6,829 bases of DNA from NCBI GenBank assembly GCA_016286835.1, contig JAEEUD010000102.1:1-6829 (forward strand), given 5' to 3'. Positions within the stretch are counted from its first letter, which is position 1. Every line of letters starts with the position of its first letter. Of this stretch, positions 1 to 5,462 are shown piece after piece. The DNA comes from Pyramidobacter sp. Its GTDB lineage: Bacteria > Synergistota > Synergistia > Synergistales > Dethiosulfovibrionaceae. A model generated the notes under the pieces. The model had not been told where the DNA came from. It saw only the letters and a program-made list of their open reading frames with translations, and did not search any database. Position numbers and translations under genes: made by a program.

Positions 1-116
1 ATCGCCGCGCGAGTTTCAAGCCGCGCTACATAGCCGGCTTTATCCGGACGGCGCAGGCGGTGTTCAAAGATTATGCCGAACACGCCGACGCGGTGATCCG
101 CAAAGCTATGCAATGA
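1..116 (+). CDS. 3' end of an unidentified protein-coding gene (partial)
   Basis: The reading frame with codons starting at position 3 stays open to a TGA at 114-116 and gives the last 37 residues of a protein ending in DAVIRKAMQ. The tail looks like one or two amphipathic helices rich in Ala, Arg, Lys and aromatic residues, with no recognisable motif, so I do not assign a function. A strong terminator begins four bases after the stop, which supports this as a genuine gene end. The +2 frame is also open over the same stretch (to a TAA at 119-121), but its Arg/Gly-rich product looks less like a folded protein. The 5' part lies outside the window. Confidence 0.6.
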   Translation, partial: RRASFKPRYIAGFIRTAQAVFKDYAEHADAVIRKAMQ

Positions 117-119
117 CGT

Positions 120-162
120 AAAAATCAGCCTCCGGCTCATGAAGAACCGAAGGCTGATTTTT
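120..162. terminator. Bidirectional intrinsic terminator between convergent genes
   Basis: A 12-bp perfect stem (120-131 with 151-162) continues past one C-A mismatch into 3 more pairs (133-135 with 147-149) and closes on an 11-base loop. The arms begin with AAAAA and end with TTTTT, so the hairpin has a U-tract in both directions. It sits four bases after the stop of the left-hand + gene and 12 bases beyond the stop of the minus-strand aminotransferase, so it probably ends both transcripts. Confidence 0.85.
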
Positions 163-174
163 GTTCAGAGCTGT

Positions 175-1383
175 TTAGTTCTTGCGATAGCGGTCCATGA
201 CGGCCAGCAGACGCTTCATCGCATCGACGGCCTTGTCATGGTCCTGCGAGAAGTTGATGCGGAACTGGTGCAGGAACTGCGGTCCGAACTCAGTGCCGGG
301 CGTGACGATGACGCCGGCCAGCTCGCGGACGATGCGGATGAACTGGTGCAGGCTGACTTCAAGCTCGGGGATCTCGACGAACAGGTAGCTGCCGCCGTCG
401 GTCGGACGGGCGGAAACGCCCTCGGCCGCGTTGATCACCTTCATGATGTCATCGCGGATGCGCTGATGCTCGGCCACGCGGGCTTCCATCCAGCCGGCCG
501 GCTCTGCGAACCAGGTGAAGAACACGGCCTGGTTGTAGCCGGGGCAGCGCAGAGCCATGATGGCCTGGAGCTTTTCCATGCGCTCGATGACCTCGGCGGT
601 GCCGAATGCGGCGCCAAGGCGGAAGCCGCTGAGCGACTCGGTCTTGGAAGGTCCGATGATCGTGATCAGGTTGTCGGGGATCTCCTTCTGGGCGGCCAGG
701 TGCGTGTAGTTCACACCGGTGTAGACCTGACGGCTGTACAGCTCGTCGACGATCAGCGTGGCGTTGTATTTCTTCGCCAGCGCGGCGATCGTGCAGATCT
801 CGTCGTAGGAGTAGACGCAGCCGGTGGGGTTATTGGGGTTGGAGAAGAGGAACAGCTTGACGCCGTCTTTAAAAGCGGCTTCGAGCGCGGCCAGGTCGAT
901 GCCGCTCTTGCCGCTGGTGTGCCAGTTCATCTGGATGGGGCAGAGCACGCCGCCGAAGAACTCGACCATCTTGCGGTTGGCGAAGTAGTCGGGCTCGACG
1001 ATGGCGACCTTGTCGCCGGGCATCACGTTCGCGCCCATGGCAAGGAACAGGGCGCCCTGCGTACCGGGGGTGAGGATCAGGTTCTGCGCGGGGTCGATCT
1101 TCGCGCCGTTGAAGGCGGAAAGCTTCTCGGCCACGTGCTCAAGCACGGTCTTGCGGCCGCGGTAAGGCGTGTAGGCCTGAGCGCCGCCCTCGAAGAATCC
1201 GTGCGAGAAGACCTCGAACGAACCGGGCGTGGGCAGGTGAGCGTCAACGTCGCCGTGAGAGAAATCAACGAACGCGCCGGGGATCTTTTCGCCGCGCAGA
1301 TCAAGCTTCTGCGTTTTCTGCAGGCTCTCCTGGCCGGGAGCGTTGTCGATGCCGAGCATGTCAAACTTTTCAACGATATTCAT
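175..1383 (-). CDS. PLP-dependent class I/II aminotransferase
   Basis: A 402-residue fold-type I aminotransferase, the usual length for the family, probably cytosolic and using 2-oxoacid/amino-acid pairs. Hallmarks are complete and in order: YTPYRG near 71-76, the SNPNNPTG motif at 181-188 (Asn185 for PLP), Asp213 and Tyr216 in IVDELYSRQ (pyridine N and O3'), the Schiff-base Lys247 in GPSKTESLSGFRLG with phosphate-binding Arg255, and Arg375 in HQFRINFS for the substrate alpha-carboxylate. Tyr133 (EPDYF) lies where aspartate aminotransferase has Trp140. Substrate cannot be read from the sequence; an aspartate, aromatic or broad-range enzyme is possible. The ATG start is supported by AAAGG at 1395-1399, 11 bases upstream. 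It lies downstream of lysR on the same strand, 131 bases away, with its own promoter, so it is probably not simply cotranscribed. Confidence 0.93.
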   Translation of the reverse strand: MNIVEKFDMLGIDNAPGQESLQKTQKLDLRGEKIPGAFVDFSHGDVDAHLPTPGSFEVFSHGFFEGGAQAYTPYRGRKTVLEHVAEKLSAFNGAKIDPAQNLILTPGTQGALFLAMGANVMPGDKVAIVEPDYFANRKMVEFFGGVLCPIQMNWHTSGKSGIDLAALEAAFKDGVKLFLFSNPNNPTGCVYSYDEICTIAALAKKYNATLIVDELYSRQVYTGVNYTHLAAQKEIPDNLITIIGPSKTESLSGFRLGAAFGTAEVIERMEKLQAIMALRCPGYNQAVFFTWFAEPAGWMEARVAEHQRIRDDIMKVINAAEGVSARPTDGGSYLFVEIPELEVSLHQFIRIVRELAGVIVTPGTEFGPQFLHQFRINFSQDHDKAVDAMKRLLAVMDRYRKN

Positions 1384-1439
1384 GTAAAAGACCGCCTTTC
1401 ATGGGATTGTGAAAGATGGAACTGGATTGCCTGAACCGT

Positions 1440-1467
1440 ATTGTACCCGCAAACGTGAAAAAATCAA
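1440..1467 (-). promoter_or_regulatory. Predicted sigma70-type promoter of the aminotransferase gene
   Basis: On the minus strand TTGATT (1462-1467) is followed after 16 bases by TACAAT (1440-1445). Transcription would start near 1433, leaving an untranslated leader of about 50 bases. The promoter sits in the 131-base gap after lysR, so the aminotransferase can be expressed independently of lysR. Confidence 0.6.
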
Positions 1468-1487
1468 ATAGCCGCTCGTTCATAACA

Positions 1488-1507
1488 TCGTGCCCGTGAG
1501 GGCATGA
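1488..1507. other. Short hairpin in the lysR-aminotransferase gap
   Basis: An inverted repeat of 8 pairs (1488-1495 with 1500-1507, one G-T wobble) encloses a four-base loop. It follows the lysR stop on the minus strand by about 8 bases. No run of T follows on that strand, so it is not a classical intrinsic terminator. It could be a weak or factor-assisted 3' end of the lysR mRNA, or part of an operator upstream of the aminotransferase promoter. Confidence 0.35.
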
Positions 1508-1514
1508 CGGAATA

Positions 1515-2471
1515 TTAAAAGGTAGCGCGCTTTTTGAGAAAGTCGGCGAACGCGGAGAGCGCAGACGAACGCGACTTGCCGCTGAAGACGGCGCGGATCT
1601 GTCGGTGCGTGTCGGGATGGTCGATCGCGTATAGGCACAGATCGGGCGAAATGCCTGCATAATAGGGGATCGACGCGCGGGCAAACGTCACGCCCAGACC
1701 CGATTCGGCCAGGTGATAGGCCGTCAGCAGCTGGGCCAGCTCCATCACGATCTGCGGCTCAAAACCGGCATCGCGGCAGATACGCAGGCCGCGTGAGCGG
1801 ATGTCGTTGCCCTCTTTGAGGAAGAGAAAGCGCTCGTTTGCGAATTCCTTCATCGACACGCGCGGCGCGTCGGTCAGATCTGGATCGCCGGAAAGCAGCG
1901 CGTCCTCGCTCAGCTCCATACCGCGCAGTTTTTCGTTGACGGGATTGCCGCGCGGCACGGCCAGCACGATCGATTCAGTTTTCAGCACGAACGAATCCAG
2001 TTCTGGAGGCAGAGCTTCTTCTACCGTCAGGCCTGCGTCGATCACGCCCGCGCTCAGTAGTTCGCGCAGCTCAGCGTCGCTCGTTTCGATCAGCTTGACC
2101 GCAAAGTCGGAACGTTCGGCCCGAAACGCCGACAAAAGCGGCGGCAGCACGTAGGCGCAGAAAAACGCCGGCGCACCTACCGTCAGGCTGTTTTTGCCAC
2201 GGCGGCGCAGTTCGCCGCAATAGTTTTCCAGATCATGCCGCAGCGCCTGCATCTGCCGGAAGAAACCGAGAAAACGCTCGCCCTCAGGCGTCACTCGTAG
2301 CGGCGACGAGCCTCGGTCGAACACGGCCGCGCCGAGATTCTTTTCCACGCGTCGGACGATCTTGCTCAACGCCGGCTGCGAGATGTAGTTCTTTTCCGCC
2401 GCGCGTGTGAAGCTGCGCTCTTCGCTCACCGCGAGGATCAGCTCCATCTCGCGGAATTCCACCGCTTCCAT
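1515..2471 (-). CDS. LysR-family transcriptional regulator
   Basis: A 318-residue LysR-type regulator of typical length. The N-terminal winged helix-turn-helix covers about residues 4-63 and matches the family well: EERSFTRAAEKNYISQPALS, then a recognition helix (about 31-43), then a wing with LGAAVFDRG. A linker helix (about 65-90) leads to a periplasmic-binding-protein-like effector domain from about 95 to 310. Such proteins are usually tetrameric DNA-binding activators or repressors that sense a small metabolite; the ligand here is unknown. The ATG is chosen because AAAGGGAGG (2480-2488) lies 8 bases upstream and because the HTH then starts at the usual distance from the N terminus. It is divergent from the small gene at 2617 across 145 bases and lies upstream of the aminotransferase, so both are candidate targets. 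I found no convincing promoter for it; a GATAAA on the minus strand near 2508-2513 is a weak -10 candidate. Confidence 0.93.
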   Translation of the reverse strand: MEAVEFREMELILAVSEERSFTRAAEKNYISQPALSKIVRRVEKNLGAAVFDRGSSPLRVTPEGERFLGFFRQMQALRHDLENYCGELRRRGKNSLTVGAPAFFCAYVLPPLLSAFRAERSDFAVKLIETSDAELRELLSAGVIDAGLTVEEALPPELDSFVLKTESIVLAVPRGNPVNEKLRGMELSEDALLSGDPDLTDAPRVSMKEFANERFLFLKEGNDIRSRGLRICRDAGFEPQIVMELAQLLTAYHLAESGLGVTFARASIPYYAGISPDLCLYAIDHPDTHRQIRAVFSGKSRSSALSAFADFLKKRATF

Positions 2472-2553
2472 TCGGGGCGCCTCCCTTTCTTGGAATGTGC
2501 GACAAGTTTATCATGAAAAGAGAGACGCTTCCAGCCGCGCGGAAAAGTTCAGG

Positions 2554-2582
2554 GTGATTTTTTGAGGCGAAAACGGTACAAT
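2554..2582 (+). promoter_or_regulatory. Predicted promoter of the two-gene small-protein unit
   Basis: GTGATT (2554-2559) is followed after 17 bases by TACAAT (2577-2582), 34 bases before the ATG at 2617. The -10 is good, the -35 is only a partial match. The hexamers resemble those of the aminotransferase promoter. The site lies in the lysR-divergent intergenic region. Confidence 0.55.
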
Positions 2583-2616
2583 AGAGGCCGAAAAAAGCGA
2601 AAGTGAGGAAAAACGC

Positions 2617-2877
2617 ATGTCCAAAGCAAGCCAGTTCAACGCCGCGTTCTGCAAAACGTTTCCCGACAGCTCCCACGTGACCGTGCTGTGGACTCCGGCC
2701 GCAGGCGCGCGAATCGAGATCCCAGACGACATCTGGTCGCTTCCGCACGACATGGCCGGCGAGTTTCTGCGCCGAGTTGCCGAAGGCCGCCCCACCGAAG
2801 CGGACCGGCAGATCCTGGAGGATTGTTCGGCCGCCGCGGCGATGGCGTTTTCACGCGTGCCGCCGGAGCAGCAGTGA
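2617..2877 (+). CDS. Small hypothetical protein (86 aa), first gene of a two-gene unit
   Basis: I do not recognise this protein. It is an 86-residue soluble polypeptide without signal peptide or membrane segment. Residues about 20-36 (HVTVLWTP...ARIEIP) look like a beta hairpin, followed by two likely helices (about 44-56 and 60-80) with an acidic, Ala-rich character. Two cysteines (12 and 70) are far apart and form no motif. That the gene is real is supported by a promoter just upstream, by GTGAGGA (2603-2609) 7 bases before the ATG, by G/C-rich third positions like those of its neighbours, and by a tight junction with the next gene, whose ribosome binding site overlaps this stop codon. The lysR gene points away from it across 145 bases, so LysR control is possible. 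Confidence 0.75.
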   Translation: MSKASQFNAAFCKTFPDSSHVTVLWTPAAGARIEIPDDIWSLPHDMAGEFLRRVAEGRPTEADRQILEDCSAAAAMAFSRVPPEQQ

Positions 2878-2891
2878 AAGGAGCAGAACCG

Positions 2892-3173
2892 ATGATCATC
2901 GTCAAATCAGAACACAACGTCCGCTTCAACCTCAGCCAGCTTGCCCGCCTCTCGCGCGCCGTCTGCTCCGTGCTCAGCTGCAAGGGACAGCAGATCTACA
3001 CGTTTGCGGACGAACAGGACCGCCTTCTCGTCCGCCACGCCGACGGCTTTTACGCCGACGAGTTCGGATTTACCTATGACGCCCTCTACCTCGTCGAGCT
3101 TGATGCCGAAGGGAACGAGACCGGCCGCATTTTTATGGACCGTGTTATCACCGTTAAACAACCGATGGCGTAA
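2892..3173 (+). CDS. Small hypothetical protein (93 aa), second gene of the unit
   Basis: I do not recognise this protein. It has 93 residues, no signal peptide and no membrane segment. A short strand (IIVK) and a likely helix (about 14-30, with Cys25 and Cys30) are followed by a mostly beta, acidic and aromatic-rich part (DGFYADEFGFTYDALYLVEL, about 51-70) and a final strand pair. The frame is open further upstream to 2688, but ATG 2892 is preferred: AAAGGAG at 2877-2883 lies 8 bases before it, and an upstream start would run deep into the preceding gene. It starts 14 bases after that gene's stop, so the two are almost certainly cotranscribed. A strong terminator begins right after its stop codon and closes the unit. 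Confidence 0.75.
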   Translation: MIIVKSEHNVRFNLSQLARLSRAVCSVLSCKGQQIYTFADEQDRLLVRHADGFYADEFGFTYDALYLVELDAEGNETGRIFMDRVITVKQPMA

Positions 3174-3174
3174 A

Positions 3175-3212
3175 AAAACACGGCCGGACGCTCAGACGTC
3201 CGGCCGTGTTTT
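3175..3212. terminator. Bidirectional intrinsic terminator
   Basis: A perfect 16-bp inverted repeat (3175-3190 with 3197-3212) with a six-base loop (CTCAGA). The right arm ends in TTTT for the + strand; on the minus strand the transcript runs into seven U (complement of 3172-3178). It starts two bases after the stop of the 93-residue protein gene and ends 12 bases beyond the 3' end of the minus-strand tRNA-Leu, so it ends both transcripts. Confidence 0.9.
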
Positions 3213-3224
3213 AGCTTCAAAACT

Positions 3225-3311
3225 TGGTGCCTAAGGAGGGACTCGAACCCTCATGTGGTCGCCCACGGGGGATTTTGAGTCCCCTGCGTCTACCGATTCC
3301 GCCACTCAGGC
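3225..3311 (-). tRNA. tRNA-Leu with anticodon CAA
   Basis: An 87-base class II tRNA including an encoded CCA (complement of 3225-3227). The acceptor stem pairs GCCTGAG with CTTAGGC (one G-T wobble) and the discriminator is A. The anticodon stem is GGGGA/TCCCC and the loop CTCAAAA gives anticodon CAA, reading UUG. A long variable arm with the GTGG/CCAC stem is typical of tRNA-Leu, and the T arm is GAGGG-TTCGAGT-CCCTC. All expected structural elements are present, so it should be functional. It is a single tRNA gene with its own promoter and the shared terminator at 3175-3212. Confidence 0.97.
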
Positions 3312-3327
3312 ACTTTTTAACGTGAGA

Positions 3328-3356
3328 ATCATACCACGCCGCATCGCATATCGCAA
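3328..3356 (-). promoter_or_regulatory. Predicted promoter of tRNA-Leu
   Basis: On the minus strand TTGCGA (3351-3356) is followed after 17 bases by TATGAT (3328-3333). The start would be near 3321, about 10 bases before the mature tRNA 5' end. It is divergent from the promoter of the 116-residue protein. Confidence 0.65.
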
Positions 3357-3362
3357 GATGAT

Positions 3363-3391
3363 TTTTTAAATTCGTTTTTCTGTGCTACAAT
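3363..3391 (+). promoter_or_regulatory. Predicted extended -10 promoter of the 116-residue protein gene
   Basis: TACAAT (3386-3391) is preceded directly by TGC, an extended -10 element. The -35 region at 17-base spacing (3363-3368, TTTTTA) matches poorly, and the stretch is T-rich. The start would be near 3398, about 40 bases before the ATG at 3441. Confidence 0.55.
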
Positions 3392-3407
3392 AAACGAGCG
3401 ATAAACG
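3390..3407 (+). repeat. Two ATAAACG repeats 11 bp apart at the transcription start
   Basis: ATAAACG occurs at 3390-3396 and again at 3401-3407, about one helical turn apart, overlapping the end of the -10 element and the predicted start site. This spacing suits a regulator bound on one DNA face, but two 7-base copies may be chance. Confidence 0.35.
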
Positions 3408-3440
3408 CACATTTATTTGTTATTGAAAGGATGATCGACA

Positions 3441-3791
3441 ATGGCATGTGAGAAAACGATCGCTCTGGTAAAAGAGATCCTTGCGGCACCCAGCTGCTGC
3501 GCCGAGCTGAAAGCGGCGGGAGAGAAGTGGCTGGCCGCGGTCGGCACTGACGGACAGAAGGCTGCGGCCGAAGCGCTGCTGGCCGAGCTGAAAGAGGATG
3601 TGAACGGTATCGATGATGTGATCGGCTTCTTCGGTTCTGAAGCCGGAAAGGGCTACTTCGGCGCCGAAAAAGCGGCACAGCTGCTCAAGGCTGCACAGGA
3701 CGCCAAAGCCGCCGGCGGCAAATACTGCATCTGCGATGCCTGCCAGAAGGGCGCGAAGCTGATCGAGAACCCCGACGGTCTGTTTGCGTAA
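3441..3791 (+). CDS. Small cysteine-containing protein (CxCxxC), type often labelled 'molecular chaperone Hsp90'
   Basis: A 116-residue, probably cytosolic protein. It is mostly helical and Ala/Lys-rich with two conserved-looking cysteine sites: APSCC (Cys19, Cys20) and YCICDAC (Cys96, Cys98, Cys101), plus GSEAGKGYFGAE at about 65-76. From memory, similar small proteins of gut anaerobes are given the automatic name Hsp90; it has no GHKL ATPase domain and is far too short, so that name is not supported. The clustered cysteines suggest metal binding or redox activity, which is inference. GAAAGGA (3425-3431) lies 9 bases before the ATG. The gene appears monocistronic: own promoter, candidate terminator after the stop, tRNA-Leu divergent upstream and cysS convergent downstream. 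Confidence 0.85.
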   Translation: MACEKTIALVKEILAAPSCCAELKAAGEKWLAAVGTDGQKAAAEALLAELKEDVNGIDDVIGFFGSEAGKGYFGAEKAAQLLKAAQDAKAAGGKYCICDACQKGAKLIENPDGLFA

Positions 3792-3810
3792 ACAGCACCG
3801 TCAAAATTTA

Positions 3811-3831
3811 GCCGGAGCGCAATGTTCCGGC
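3811..3831 (+). terminator. Candidate terminator of the 116-residue protein gene
   Basis: GCCGGA (3811-3816) pairs with TCCGGC (3826-3831), extendable by one C-G and two G-T pairs to a three-base loop. It starts 19 bases after the stop. The following ATTATTGT is only moderately T-rich, so termination may be partial. Confidence 0.55.
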
Positions 3832-3861
3832 ATTATTGTCTCACGTGGAACACGAACAAAA

Positions 3862-3894
3862 ACGGCCGCGGAGGATCGATTCCTCCGCGGCCGT
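3862..3894 (-). terminator. Intrinsic terminator of cysS
   Basis: A perfect 14-bp GC-rich stem (3862-3875 with 3881-3894) with a five-base loop. On the minus strand it is followed by TTTTTGTT. It begins 22 bases beyond the cysS stop. On the + strand no T-run follows, so it serves mainly cysS. Confidence 0.9.
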
Positions 3895-3916
3895 GTCTTA
3901 TGCCTGCATACTTAGA

Positions 3917-5341
3917 TCAGATTTTCTTTTTCCACTTCGTGCCCTGCGGCGTGTCTTCAAGGATGATGCCCTTCGCTGACAGTTCGTCGCGGATGGCGTC
4001 GCTCCTGGCCCAGTCTTTGGCTTTGCGGGCGGCGTTGCGCTCGGCGATGAGGGCTTCGATCTGCGCGGCTTCGCCGCCGTCTTCATTTTTCTTGTCCTGT
4101 TCGATGCCGAAGACGCCCATGACTTCGTCCATGTCGATGAAGAACTTTTCGGCTGCCGCGACGGCGGCAGGGGCGACTGCGACGTTCTCTTTGAGGTATT
4201 TGTTGACTTCGGAGACGGCTTCAAAGATCACGCCCATCGCGGCGGCGGTGTTGAAGTCGTCGTCCATGGCCTCGATGAACTTGGCGCGGAACTCTTCGAC
4301 GGATTTCACGAGCGCTTCGCCGGCCGCGTCATCAGCTCCCAGTCTGTTGGCCTTGGCGAACTGAAGATCGCTCCAGCAGTTGCGCAGACGCTCGACAGCG
4401 GCGGAAGCCTGCTCCAGTCCTTCGGGAGCGAAGTTGACGGGCGAGCGGTAATGTGCGGAGAGCAGGAACATGCGGATGGCCAGCGGCGGGAACTTCTCGC
4501 GCGCGGCGCGTGCGGTCATGAAGTTGCCCAGCGACTTGGACATCTTCTCGGCGTTGATGAGGATGTACTCGTTGTGCAGCCAGTAATGGACGAAATCCTT
4601 GCCGGACGCAGCTTCGCTCTGGGCGATCTCGTTCTCGTGGTGGGGGAAGATCAGGTCGATGCCGCCGGAGTGGATGTCGATGGTGTCGCCGAGCAGGTCG
4701 CTCGACATGGCGCTGCACTCGATGTGCCAGCCGGGACGGCCAAGTCCCCACGGACTTTCCCAGGCGGGCTCGCCGGGCTTCTGGGGCTTCCAGAGGACGA
4801 AGTCGAGCGGGCTGTGCTTGACGTCATCGACTTCGATGCGCGCGCCGCTCTGCAGGTCGTCGATGTTCTGATGGCTGAGCTTGCCGTAGGTCGGGAAGCT
4901 CTTCACGTCGAAATAGACGGTACCGTCGACGACGTAGGCATGGCCGTTATCGATGATGCGCTGGATGAGCGCGATGATCTTGGGGATGTACTCGGTGGCG
5001 CGGGGATTGAACGAGGCACGCTTGATGCCGAGGGCATCGGCGTCCTCGTAATAGTCGGCGATGGTCTTCTCGGCCAGCTGCTGTACGGTGATGCCGTCAC
5101 GGTTGGCACGCTGGATCATCTTGTCGTCGATGTCGGTGAAGTTCTGCACGAAAGTGACTTCGTAGCCGCGGAACTCCAGATAGCGGCGGAATACGTCGAA
5201 AACGATGAAGGGACGCGCGTTTCCGATGTGGAAGTAGTCGTAGACGGTGGGGCCGCAGCTGTAAAAGGTGACTTTGCCCTCGCGAATGGGGACAAAGGGT
5301 TCTTTTTTGCGCGTTAAATCGTTATAAAGCACGAGTGCCAT
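3917..5341 (-). CDS. cysS: Cysteine--tRNA ligase (CysRS)
   Basis: A 474-residue class Ia aminoacyl-tRNA synthetase that activates cysteine with ATP and charges tRNA-Cys in the cytosol; the length is normal for the family. The Rossmann catalytic domain carries the HIGH motif as HIGN (38-41) and the KMSKS motif exactly (266-270). The zinc site that selects the cysteine thiol is complete: Cys29 (SCGPTVYDY), Cys209 (WHIECSAM), His234 and Glu238 (FPHHENEIAQ), at nearly the numbering of the E. coli enzyme. The DALR-type helical and anticodon-binding region follows from about 300, ending in a basic KWKKKI. GGAGG (5352-5356) lies 10 bases before the ATG, which directly precedes the usual LYNDLTRKKEPF start. 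It is divergent from uvrC across 121 bases. The leader is too short for a T-box and shows none of its signatures. Confidence 0.98.
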   Translation of the reverse strand: MALVLYNDLTRKKEPFVPIREGKVTFYSCGPTVYDYFHIGNARPFIVFDVFRRYLEFRGYEVTFVQNFTDIDDKMIQRANRDGITVQQLAEKTIADYYEDADALGIKRASFNPRATEYIPKIIALIQRIIDNGHAYVVDGTVYFDVKSFPTYGKLSHQNIDDLQSGARIEVDDVKHSPLDFVLWKPQKPGEPAWESPWGLGRPGWHIECSAMSSDLLGDTIDIHSGGIDLIFPHHENEIAQSEAASGKDFVHYWLHNEYILINAEKMSKSLGNFMTARAAREKFPPLAIRMFLLSAHYRSPVNFAPEGLEQASAAVERLRNCWSDLQFAKANRLGADDAAGEALVKSVEEFRAKFIEAMDDDFNTAAAMGVIFEAVSEVNKYLKENVAVAPAAVAAAEKFFIDMDEVMGVFGIEQDKKNEDGGEAAQIEALIAERNAARKAKDWARSDAIRDELSAKGIILEDTPQGTKWKKKI

Positions 5342-5398
5342 GAGAAAATTTCCTCCGTTTTATGGAATGGTGTAAAATGGTCGTGTTGATTTCATGAT

Positions 5399-5427
5399 AT
5401 TATACCTGAGAAAATGAGAATTGGAAC
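5399..5427 (-). promoter_or_regulatory. Predicted promoter of cysS
   Basis: A consensus TATAAT lies on the minus strand at 5399-5404, 57 bases before the cysS ATG. The -35 region at usual spacing (5421-5427) matches poorly (GTTCCA or TTCCAA). The position and perfect -10 make it the best candidate. Confidence 0.5.
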
Positions 5428-5431
5428 TGTC

Positions 5432-5437
5432 TATAAA
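5432..5437 (+). promoter_or_regulatory. Weak candidate -10 element for uvrC
   Basis: TATAAA on the + strand, 25 bases before the uvrC ATG, is the best -10-like hexamer in the gap. No good -35 is found 16-18 bases upstream. If used, the leader would be short, about 18 bases, and it would overlap the cysS promoter region back to back. Confidence 0.3.
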
Positions 5438-5462
5438 TTTTCAGCGGGGAGGAGGGGAGAGC

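Noticed and set aside
139..1434. 431-codon open frame on the + strand antisense to the aminotransferase
   Set aside because: The minus-strand protein has every catalytic motif of its family. The antisense frame is open because the real codons end mostly in G or C, and its product is low-complexity and matches nothing I know.
2507..2519. T-N11-A LysR box between lysR and the small genes
   Set aside because: T2507 and A2519 have the right spacing, but the dyad at TCATGA is centred elsewhere and the flanks do not pair well; such a spacing is expected by chance in AT-rich DNA.
2284..2748. 154-codon minus-strand frame covering the lysR 5' end and the intergenic region
   Set aside because: It overlaps the lysR helix-turn-helix in another frame, spans the divergent promoters and has an Arg/Gly-rich composition without motif.
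2636..2983. Minus-strand frames over the small-gene unit (also 2907-3161)
   Set aside because: The + strand genes have promoter, ribosome binding sites, tight junction and terminator; the minus frames have none of these.
3822..4364. 180-codon + strand frame crossing the cysS terminator and the cysS 3' end
   Set aside because: It runs through a clear terminator hairpin and is antisense to CysRS; the product is Ser/Ala-rich low complexity.
4451..5317. 288-codon open frame on the + strand antisense to cysS
   Set aside because: It is a mirror of the cysS codons; the minus strand encodes an intact CysRS.
5342..5398. T-box or other riboswitch in the cysS leader
   Set aside because: The leader from the predicted start is under 60 bases and has neither the T-box sequence nor a terminator-antiterminator pair.
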